DNA from: Cryptomeria japonica
Taxonomy: Eukaryota > Streptophyta > Pinopsida > Cupressales > Cupressaceae
Length of the DNA: 64,000 nucleotides
Assembly: GCF_030272615.1 (NCBI RefSeq)
Contig: NC_081415.1
Span: 507,857,373 to 507,921,372 of the forward strand
Reading direction: 5' to 3'
Shown here piece by piece: positions 55,700-64,000 of the stretch (position 1 is its first letter; each line of letters opens with the position of its first letter). A program made the translations under genes and the position numbers. A model generated the notes under the pieces. It was not told where the DNA came from. It saw nothing but the letters and a program-made list of their open reading frames with translations, and made no database searches.

Positions 55700-56522
55700 G
55701 TAGAGAATTCCTGACAAATGTTTCAAGTGTGGGGAAACCATACATAGATTTTATGAATGTAAGCATGGAATGGTGAGAAGTTGTGTGGAAAATGAGGAAC
55801 CAGAAGGTGAAGTTACCAGAGCTAACTGTGTACTGGAGCAAGGAGAATCCCTTATGTTCATAAGAATCATGATGGAGTAGAGCAGTGAAGACACCAGATC
55901 TACTCAGAGAAGGAGTCTTGTCCGGACTATGTGCAAATGAGGTGGTAAGTGTTGCAAGGTTATTGTGGATAGTGGAAGTACTAACAATCTAGTATCTGAG
56001 GAGATGGTTGTGAAGCTTGGATCAAAGAGGTTTGAGAATCCTTGTCCTTATGAGGTAACTTGGTTACAAGATGATCAAAATATAGAAGTAAAGGAGTAGT
56101 GTTTGGTGAATTTTAATATTGGGCCTTTTAGGGATGAGGTTTTGTGTGATGTTGTATCTATGAGTGCTTGTCATGTCTTGTTGGGGAGACCTTGGCAGTT
56201 TGATAGAGGAGCTATTTATGATTGTAGAAGAAAGCTAATCACTATTGAAAAAGATGGGCAAAAGTTCACATTGACCTCTTTGAAGGAGAAGGAGAGGGAG
56301 GTGAAGAATCTGAACCTTGAGAAAAGTTGCAATACTGAGAAACTGGTTGTAGAGGTTATACAAGAAGGTGACTCAAGTTTGCAGAAATATCTGATAGAAA
56401 CGATTGCAGAGGTTATATCGAAAGGTGACATAAGTTTGCGGAAAGATTTGATAGATAATCCTGATGGACAGATGGAACCGAATGACAAAAATCTTATGGA
56501 GACAAACCAGATGAAGTCTTGA
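55700..56522 (+). pseudogene. Zinc knuckle and retropepsin of the gypsy element
   Basis: CFKCGETIHRFYECKH (about 55720) is a CCHC knuckle with an altered third position. The protease starts CCKVIVDSGSTNNLVSEEMV near 55950, with the Asp-Ser-Gly active site common in plant gypsy elements. After a stop at 56098 it goes on with CDVVSMSACHVLLGRPWQFD, the second conserved block. A charged, repetitive tail (DSSLQKYLIETIAEVI, then DISLRKDLID) follows in the place where reverse transcriptase should begin. Not functional. Confidence 0.85.
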
Positions 56523-56774
56523 GATAGAAACAAATCTGAGTTGTAGAAGAAAGAGATTAGTAAACAGAGACAATGTGCAGATCTGAAGCAAAGGAAGAGA
56601 AAAAAAGAGAGTCAGGGGTTAGAGAAGCTGGTTGAGGTTCCAGAGGAGCTAAAGAAGAGGTTGGCAGATAAGGAAGATGTTTGGATGAGAAATGAGCATG
56701 CGGTCTTTATCCCAAATCCTTTTAAATGTTCACGAGTTGCCTCTCATGGAACATCTATTTCTACTTGGGGTGTC

Positions 56775-57589
56775 TGATACAGGAGAATCTACAGTCTTTG
56801 AGCAATCTTGCATCAACCAAAAATATTTCCTTTTAGTTTAGTTGTTTTTTAGATTTTTTTGTGTTCTTATCGGTAGGTACCGTTAGTTGCTTTCTTTTAA
56901 TTGCAGATCCTATTTTTTGTTTCCAGGCTAGTTCTTGTGCTTAATTCCAGATTTTCAGTTCATTTGGATTCTTTTCCAGTCAGTTATCGCTCCCGGTTGA
57001 CTATTTCTGGATTCTGGGACAGTTCTTGTGCTTACCGGTCAACTTTCCTTCATTATCGGAGCGGTTCTTGACATGTGGATCTATTTTGGGTCTTGTTCGA
57101 TGTTCTTTGGTGTGTGGCCAACCTTCTTACTGTACCACACTTCTTGGTTGTTATTATCTGGAAGGATCTCTTTCATTCTTAGGGCCGACCTAGTTAGACG
57201 TTTTATTTTCTTGCATTGGGTAAATGTAATCTTTTGAGGCCGACCTGGATATGTTCTGGAGGGTATATATAGGGTATTATGTAATCATTTGTGGTGGAAA
57301 AGGAAGTAGAAATAATAATAAGGATTTAGATTCACATTCAATGATCCGATTTATTCTTAGAGTTCCAGTTGGATTGTATCTTGTTTGAAGCCTGCATGTA
57401 ACCAGTTAATTACCAGATGTTCTATGATGATTATATGATGATAATCGGATGGTTGCCGAAAGTTCTAAGGCAATAATATGATCTATTTCTATAATCTTAC
57501 TATGTTTTCTTGTTGCTTTCATTGTGTTACTCTTGCTGCATAAGCCGGTCAATTCTCTTTTGAGGGTTTCATCAGTTATGGCTGCATCA
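56775..57589 (+). repeat. 3' LTR of the gypsy element
   Basis: 815 bp, TGATACAGGAGAATC...ATGGCTGCATCA, a partner of 53866-54669 with many scattered substitutions, so the insertion is not recent. Confidence 0.9.
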
Positions 57590-57599
57590 GAGGTTAGGG

Positions 57600-58290
57600 A
57601 TTCACACTATCCCGCATCGTTGATGACCAAAGGAATTTGGTCCTACGGGATAAGAATACTAAAGAGGACAAAGGTGTCTTTCTATCCCGCAGTGTGATGA
57701 ACAAGAGAATTGTGACCGTGCGAGATAACATCAACAAGGGCAAACTAAGTTCCCCGCTATCCTGCACTGAAGAAGACCTAAGAAAAATACCTGTGCAGGA
57801 CAAGAAAAGTCAAGGGGAAATGTGTCCTCCGCTATCCCACACCACGAAAAGTGTGCATGGTGTTCATGCGGGGGTAACAACAAGTGAAGCAAGAGATGTC
57901 TCCCATCATCCCGCACTAAAGAAAGTTGAGGATGAAAAGTCGTGCGGGGTAAGTAAGAACAAAGTAAATGGTGCATTTCGCTAGCCCACACTTTCTAAGA
58001 TAGACATGTGATAGTCATGCAGGATAAGATAGTGAAGGAAGAGAAGGATCTTGCTATCCCGCAACATGTAGAAGGATGGCAAGAGGACCCTCCGGGGTAA
58101 GATAAAAGAATGAAAGTGCACATTCCACTATCCCACAACAAGTATGACGAAAGAAAAATGGTCACGCGGGGTAAGTAAGACCATGCAGAATGAAGTGTCT
58201 CGTTATCCTGCACCATGGAGATCTGGAGAGAAGTGACCGCACGGGGCAAGATAAGCAGAGAAGTATGATCATGCGAGATGATTTGGTCGA
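57600..58290. repeat. About nine tandem 74-bp units, each with paired inverted motifs
   Basis: TATCCCGCA-like starts occur near 57609, 57683, 57757, 57831, 57910, 57982, 58053, 58129 and 58204 (spacing 71-79). About 35 bases after each comes TGCGGGATAAG or a variant, which can pair with a TATCCCGCA block. The gypsy element interrupts the same array: TCCTGCGAGATAAG remains on its left side at 53837. An apparent 115-codon frame (57637-57984) is a by-product of the repeat. Confidence 0.8.
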
Positions 58291-59562
58291 CTCGTTGGCA
58301 GTCTGATACACACAGAGGTCCAAGTGGTGGTTGACAAATTTTGACCAAGTGACTTGGACGTCATCTAAGGAGATTTTAACACTACAAGTGCATGTCGATA
58401 GACACAGGGATGCATGTGGCTATTGATCGACGTTGAATGAGCGAGTTGGATGGCCATTTTGAAGACATGTGGCATCCAGGCTGGTTGAAGAGAAATTCTA
58501 ATATGCAGAAGTTAGCATTGATGGAGGTAGTTGTCTATCTTTTTTGAGTAGGTTGAAAAAGGATGGAGAAGGCATTAATGGCAAATAAGTTGCAGATGGT
58601 TGAAGGGATCGAGGTGATTGACGAAGGCAGAATCAAATCTGTTAGACAGATTGAGTTTGCTAAATATAGCAACCCAGTACAAAGAACATTCAAAAAATCA
58701 GAGTAGAGCCATTTAATGCAGATGGTCGATCCAAGAAAGAAAATCCAACTTGCTACATACCAAATCCAAGAGAGACAAATGAATTAATTTTAAATTACAG
58801 ATTTGGAGGGAAAAACATTCTTCCATGCAGTGCTGATTGTGCAGGGTAGTAAATGTGATTTGATATATGTAGTTGGGTTGTTGAGATAGAGATAGAGGTA
58901 GAAATTAAAAAAATTATTGAGTCTATTGTGAAAAGAAGTGAAGTAGAGTGAGCTGCCACCTAGAGAAAAGAATAAGCTAAAAAGGCAGATAGTGAAATAA
59001 CAGAAAGGATTCAACAAGGTGTAGTAGAGATAGATTGCAGTTTGCCTAAAATTGAGAAAAATTAGAGACCAGAGGATAGAGAAGACAAAGTCAAAGATAA
59101 GAGGAGCAGGGTGCAGAGGATCAAGAAAACATAGAAGACAATCAATCAATAAGTTACAAAATTACATTTGTAACATGACAGTAAAAATGAAATCTTGTTA
59201 ATCATTGTAATTCTTTGAGTGGGTCCTCATAATAGGGGTTGGTGCTCCTTGAGTGGGTGCTCAAAATTAGGGGTTGGTGCTCCTTGAGTTGGTGGTCAAA
59301 ATCATCAGGGGTTGGTGCCCTAAACATATTGTAAACATTGATTTTATTGTGAGGCTGGATTGGAGTAGTAGACTCCAACAACTATTTTCACCGAGGTTTT
59401 TTCTCACAATGGGTTTTCCTCGTAAATTTTGTGTTGTGGTTTGGTTTGTGTGTGTGTGTGTGTGTGTGTGTTCTTAATTGATTTTCAGTCTTAAAATTTG
59501 CACACATAGATTGTTTTAAGACACTGATTCAACCCCCTCTCAATGTTCATTTGTGTTCTTCA
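58291..59562. other. Remainder of the copia LTR
   Basis: Non-coding. It includes GGGGTTGGTGCTCCTTGAGT-like direct repeats at 59238-59310 and a (TG)n run at about 59446-59470. Confidence 0.6.
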
Positions 59563-59564
59563 AT

Positions 59565-59576
59565 TGGTATTAGAGC
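59565..59576 (+). promoter_or_regulatory. Primer binding site next to the second gag
   Basis: TGGTATTAGAGC, one mismatch from the initiator-Met site, two bases after the LTR end. Confidence 0.8.
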
Positions 59577-59637
59577 ACTAGGTTCCCTTATAGAAAAAAC
59601 TTTCTCTAGCTTGGGTAGATCCTGATTTGTGAACAAA

Positions 59638-60568
59638 ATGGCTAGAAATGTATCCTCCTCTTCTAAAGCACCTATGTTTGATGACACAAACTATGCCTTC
59701 TGGAGAAGAAGAATGGAAACCTATCTATCCTTAGGTTTTGATGTTTGGATGTCAGTAAAAACTGGTTATACCATTCCTCAAGAACCCCCTACATATCTTG
59801 ATGTTAAACAAAAATATGAGAATAATGCTAGAGCCAAGAATGCCATCCTTAGTGGCTTATTTGATATAGAGTTTGTCAAAGTGATGCACTGCACAACTGC
59901 AAAAGATACTTGGGACAAGCTACAAAAAATCTATGAAGGCGATATCAAAGTAAGGGAGGCCAAACTACAAAATCTCAGATATTAGTTTGAAGGATTAAAA
60001 ATGAAGGGAGAAGAGAAAATAGCTGAATACATTCAAAGAGTAGATGAAACTGTAAATACTATAAGAGGACTTGAAGAGGAAGTCAAAGATGAAGTCATTG
60101 TCGAAAAGGTACTAAGATCTCTCACTCCAAATTATGACACCAAAGTCTCAGCCATTGAAGAAGCTAAAGATCTGACCACCTTCTTTATGGATGAACTATT
60201 TGGCTCTCTGTAAGCCTATGAGATGAGAGCAATAAATGGAGAGCCGTCAAAGAGAGAGACAACATTCAACATAAGCAAGAAAGGAAAATAAGCTTCTCAT
60301 GAAGAAAAAGATGACTTTGATGCGGTTCTAGCTAATTTTGTGAGAAAACTCAAAAAGGGACTAGGTAAGTACAAAAATAAGCTGGCCTTCAAATGCTTTG
60401 ACTGTGGTAAAATAGGAGATTTTGCCTCAAAGTGCCCCTATGGTGAGAAAGATGGAGATGAAAATAAAAACAACAGCCAAAGAGAAGAAGAGCAGGATGT
60501 AGAGGATCAAGAAAACATAGAAGACAATCAATCTGCGAGTTACAAAATTATATTTGTAACAAGGCAAT
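59638..60568 (+). pseudogene. Copia gag with CCHC zinc knuckle, sister of the gag at 48199
   Basis: The ATG at 59638 opens MARNVSSSSKAPMFDDTNYA, then DTWDKLQKIYEGDIKVREAK, IQRVDETVNTIRGL and VEKVLRSLTPNYDTKV. The intact knuckle CFDCGKIGDFASKC lies near 60390-60435. Three stops (about 59983, 60211 and 60289) break it. From about 60480 the sequence becomes the same as LTR sequence at 59095-59250, so the body stops here and joins a piece of LTR. Its leader is nearly identical to that at 48130-48198, placing both in one family. Confidence 0.88.
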
Positions 60569-60640
60569 AAAATTGAAATCTTGTTAATCATTTTAATTAT
60601 CCGAGTGGGTGCTCATAGCAGGGGTTGGTGCTCACAATTC
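60480..60640 (+). repeat. LTR fragment joined to gag
   Basis: Shares GAGGATCAAGAAAACATAGA, AAATCTTGTTAATCATT and GGGGTTGGTGCTC with 59100-59250. It ends near 60640, followed by an inverted piece (AAGGAGCACCAACCCCTAAT at about 60681). Confidence 0.75.
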
Positions 60641-62485
60641 ATACGACACTCTCTACAAAATTAGGGGTGAACAACAACTCAAGGAGCACCAACCCCTAAT
60701 TCTTTGCAAAATCTCGTACGATATTCTATTCGTTATAGTACGATATTATATCTTCTGTCGTATGGGTGGGTGGGAATTCTCGTACAATTTTGTGCTCTCT
60801 CGCATGAAAAATAAAGTACTTTTAGGGCTTTTTTTATTTGATTTTTTTTGGCACTAATGCTAACCCTTAACTGTTTTTTGTCTATCTAAGTGATTTTCAC
60901 ATCCTGGCAAGTTTTTGCAGAATGTTTGTCCAAGAATACACATGTATCGCTCAAGAACAATATGATTACTGATTCGTTGTTTTTGCAGGTTGCCTAAGGA
61001 GATTCAAGCAAACTTTGTGTATTCTTAATTGTTTTCTAGGCACCTAAATTGCAATGTGGTAAATAAACAAATCTATTTTTTGTGTTTGAGAAAAGTCTAA
61101 AAGGTAGGAGAGTACGCTCTTGTCTGCACATACAATAAAAAATCTAGACCCTTGAAGCTTTTCTAGTTTGAGATTTGTGTTCCTTTATTGGGTTTGTCGT
61201 AGTGGGAAAAAGTAATCACCCTATGAGAATGACCCAAGTGAGTACAACTAGAGCCAAGCATTCTGAATCACTATAATAAATAGGCCTCTTTGAGATTAAA
61301 GTCTCGGAGGACGGAGTTATTTGAATTTTCTCATATCGGGCATTTTGTAGGGCCTTGTGGTCTCAGTCACGTTTGCATACTACATATTGCTTGGTACCTT
61401 GTAGGCTACAGGTCTCAATCGTTCTTGCGCGACTTCAAGGAGTAACTTTGAACATAAACCCTTACTAGGAACTCTAGGATAGAAGCTACCTATTCACTTG
61501 TGAAAGGGGGATAATCTTTGTGCAAGAGAGCTAGTAACTCTCCCAAAATACTTGCCATATCGTGCCCCCATTAGCGTTTAGAGTTGACTAATATGGTGTT
61601 GATAATCCATTGCGTGAGAGTCAACGTTTGTATTCTAATTAGCTATTGGGTGTGTACCTAAGTCTGCAAGCAAAGGTTTTCTCTCTTAGCCAACTTCTTA
61701 GGATTAGCGTGTTGTGCTTGAATTCACTTTACATCTTGCGTGTTTGTTGTGTCTTTATCTTCGAACTATCTGAAACTATCACTGAACAAACTGAAACTGA
61801 AACTGGAAAACCTAAATAATCAACTGAAGCATCAAACTTAGTGGTCAAAACCCTGTTTCGTGTCAAAACGCGTTTCCTGTCTGATCCTATTCCATACGAG
61901 TCAAGATCTCAATTGCCCAGTTTGTTGTACTGATATATGAAAATTGTCGTATGAGCCTCTGTGTGTTGTCGTACGAGCCTGCAACTTTCACTATCTTCTT
62001 TGAACAAATTTTGAACACTTATAACATCTCGTATGAGTAACCTAGTTTGTCGTCTGGTTACCTTAAGTTTGTCGTATGGTCTTAGGCATTTTGTCGTACA
62101 AAAATATATCTTCCCGAGTCTAGGAATCTTTGTTTTCATGGTTCTGATATCTTTTATAGACCTTTGTCATACTTTCCTTGTCAGTCTTGATATATCACGG
62201 GACAACATATACCTGGTATTTTTCATCCCGAGCATAGCATCTTGATAGTATGCCCTTGGCGTTGTGTTACATGATTTTGTCATTTATATCCTAGCTGGTT
62301 CAATCAATGATCCATCAATATGATCAATGTGATCCGCTTAGATCACGTCTTATACAAGATAAATTGTTCCCGAAAACAAACTTGATATCAATCTCTTCAT
62401 CCAATCATCACCTCAAATAAACATCTAGCTTCAATTTGATCTTAACATCTGTATCATTTCTAGCTCTCGGGCACATCAATTATAA
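60641..62485. other. Unassigned non-coding DNA with recurring CGTAYGA motifs
   Basis: No ORF is supported. CGTACGA, GTCGTATG or GTCGTACG variants recur near 60715, 60751, 60765 and repeatedly at 61945-62100. The region may be the LTR and leader of the element whose gag-like ORF begins at 62486, but no matching LTR is visible. Confidence 0.5.
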
Positions 62486-63000
62486 ATGCCTGTTCGAACC
62501 AGAAGCTCTCATAAGAATTCTGATGAAAGAAAGAGGCAGTCTTTCTCATTCCAAACTAATCCATTCTTTCAAAAACAACCAATCTTTGGCAAACCTTCAT
62601 CTTCAAGGCAACCAATTATTGATCAACCTTCATCTTCCAATATGTTTGGGGAAAGACAAGAAAGAGAGGCTTCTAAACACAGTGCTCGCGATAACCTTAG
62701 CACTCATGCTACTGATAGTGACACCTCATCTAGTGATTCTGAACCTTTTGAACCTGAATAAGATACTATAGTTAAATGTCAAAAGGACAAGGATTTCCAA
62801 AAAATGATGAAAATTATCATGGTCTAGGAAAAAAAGAACATTTTTTAGAATTGGCTAAACAAGGATCCAAAATTTCCGCTGACTACAACATTGAAAACAT
62901 TATCACTAAAGAAGAAGAGACACCACTATCATTGGTAACCAAACAATTTCAATCATTGCAAACTAAGATCAAAGAAATGAAAGGCAAAGATAAATCTTCT
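62486..63000 (+). pseudogene. Gag-like N-terminal ORF fragment, part of an inverted repeat
   Basis: From the ATG at 62486: MPVRTRSSHKNSDERKRQSF, a Ser/Pro-rich low-complexity stretch, and SDTSSSDSEPFEPE before a TAA at 62759. Past the stop the same frame gives DTIVKCQKDKDFQKMMKIIM, then shifts. The mirrored arm (63375-63062, minus strand) preserves a better version: HFLELAKQGARLPADYNIEN then IITKEEKTPLLLV. A basic N-terminus followed by a disordered Ser-rich region suits a gag-like protein, but the family is not recognised. Confidence 0.4.
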
Positions 63001-63375
63001 ATGCAGTATTCCTTCGACACAATTTGCCCATTTTGATTCGACAAGAATCTTCACATGCCCCCATTTCTTTGATCTCAGTTTGAAATGCTTTCAATTATTT
63101 GGTTACCAACAATAGTGGTGTCTTTTCTTCTTTAGTGATAATGTTTTCAATGTTGTAGTCAGCGGGAAGTCTGGCTCCTTGTTTAGCCAATTCTAGAAAA
63201 TGTTTTTCTTTTTTCCAGGCCATGATAATTTTCATCATTTTTTTGAAATCCTTGTCCTTTTGACATTTAACTATAGTATCTTCTTTAGGTTGAGAAGTTT
63301 CAGAATCATTAGATGAGGTGTTACTATCAGTAGCAAAGGAATTCTAAGGTTATCGCAAGCACTGTGTTTAGAAGC
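62669..63375. repeat. Inverted repeat with arms of about 311 bp
   Basis: Arm 1 (62669-62979) and arm 2 (63062-63375) are reverse complements with scattered differences. GATACTATAGTTAAATGTCA pairs with the complement at about 63263, and AACATTGAAAACATTATCAC with that at about 63140. The loop is 82 bp. The arms cover coding-like sequence, so a transcript would fold into a long double-stranded RNA. Confidence 0.88.
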
Positions 63376-63875
63376 TGTATATGGTGAAAATGGATAACAA
63401 TAATAACAATATTGAAAGGCTAAATGAATTCAACCACAAAACCCTAGCCTAACAACAACAAAGATCCACCATAACATATGAAGATTACCTAAAACAATGC
63501 AAATCAAACGAAATCACAAAGATTATACCATCACATGTCTAATAGGGTTTTGATCTCCATTCTTCCTATCTCCATTGATCTTGCTTGATATATTTGCTCT
63601 CAGATTTTACGTGCACAAGAGCTCAACAAAGAACGGAATGTGGTTGCAAGTAGGATCGTAGTGTAGTCAAGTATATAAGATTCATTAGAATGTATCATTA
63701 GGGTTTGATAATGAAGGAAGCATCTCCTTATATAGAAGACACTATATGAAATGGAGGGATAAGATTGAGAGGTGTAAAAGGAGGTCGGCTATGATTAGAG
63801 GGTAGGTAAAAGAAATGATAAAATAATGAAAGGGGTAGGTAGTGTATGAATTAAGAGATGAATGACATGGTTAAT
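63376..63875. other. Non-coding DNA, possible LTR region
   Basis: No ORF. A TATATAAGGAGATGC sequence on the minus strand (about 63728-63742) could be a promoter of an element lying beyond this point, but there is no second copy to prove an LTR. Confidence 0.4.
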
Positions 63876-64000
63876 GAATTAATTAAATAAATAAAGGTTT
63901 ATTTAATTAATAGAAGAAGTGGGATAATTAAATAAATAAAAATATTTATTTAATTTAGGAAAAGGATAATTTAAATAAATAAATGTATTTATTTAAATGA
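63876..64000. repeat. Three short AAATAAATAAA/TTTATTTAATT palindromes
   Basis: TTAATTAAATAAATAAA followed by TTTATTTAATTAA (63877-63911), then AATTAAATAAATAAA with TTTATTTAATT (about 63925-63956) and TTTAAATAAATAAA with TTTATTTAAA (about 63970-63998). Each can form a small hairpin. The window ends inside this tract. Confidence 0.8.

Larger units (their letters stand above)
53866..57589 (+). mobile_element. Deleted Ty3/gypsy element with gag and protease only
   Basis: 3724 bp with LTRs of 804 and 815 bp and the perfect target duplication GAGGT (53861-53865 and 57590-57594). A perfect primer site TGGTATCAGAGC lies two bases inside the 5' LTR. The internal 2.1 kb codes for gag, a zinc knuckle and retropepsin, then ends without reverse transcriptase or integrase. 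It is the second gag-protease-only LTR element in the window, but here the frames are broken. Confidence 0.9.
53377..59562 (+). repeat. Copia LTR interrupted by a gypsy element; 3' LTR of one body, 5' of the next
   Basis: It starts TGTTGGCATTATATTGTCAT after the purine tract and ends GTGTTCTTCA just before a primer-site sequence. Without the gypsy element (53866-57589 plus one duplicated GAGGT) it is about 2.46 kb, close to the solo LTR at 43854. It contains the 220-bp module, the 74-bp hairpin repeats, and a segment near 59108-59170 resembling the end of the downstream gag region. Because pol lies to its left and a gag to its right, the layout is body-LTR-body, as produced by LTR recombination. 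Confidence 0.7.

Noticed and set aside
57637-57984. A 115-codon plus-strand gene
   Set aside because: The frame lies entirely within the 74-bp tandem repeat and its residues follow the repeat period.

Overview
The window looks like repeat-rich plant nuclear DNA, most likely from a gymnosperm such as a conifer. That is an inference from the kinds of elements, the dense nesting, old internally deleted LTR retrotransposons, and long degenerate telomere-like arrays; no species can be named. I recognise no intact host gene, rRNA or tRNA. Almost everything that can be named is a transposable element or satellite DNA.

Layout. 1-2550: unidentified broken ORFs and a LINE RNase H remnant. 2550-10142: the end of a minus-strand Ty1/copia element, followed by a second, larger minus-strand copia (3689-10142) with deletions in pol and a duplicated 5' LTR. 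10143-17148: a very long imperfect inverted repeat (about 11215-16945) holding exon-like fragments, then a compact 177-bp hairpin. 17372-42130: a TTAGGG-like satellite in three blocks, split by two related LINE insertions in opposite orientation (19450-32794 plus, 34621-40735 minus). The plus LINE is itself split by an LTR retrotransposon (22978-30640, minus) that keeps gag and protease but no reverse transcriptase or integrase. 42131-48055: AT-rich DNA, a 124-bp CT/AT microsatellite, a 2.46-kb solo LTR with perfect target duplication, and unassigned sequence. 48056-60640: a plus-strand copia disrupted by a minus-strand copia, whose 3' LTR was hit by a deleted Ty3/gypsy element (53866-57589) and is followed by a second gag. 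60641-64000: unassigned sequence with recurring CGTAYGA motifs, a gag-like ORF fragment folded into a 311-bp inverted repeat, and AT-rich palindromes.

How the parts relate. The nesting order can be read from target-site duplications: AACATTACAATTTATTTA for the plus LINE, ATTAC for the gag-protease element inside it, AGTTG for the solo LTR and GAGGT for the gypsy element. None of the LTR elements carries a full pol. The most unusual object is the LINE family. Both copies have endonuclease, reverse transcriptase, zinc finger and RNase H, followed by a further long coiled-coil ORF and a shared 3' end. Both also carry Asn in place of the first catalytic Asp of the reverse transcriptase.
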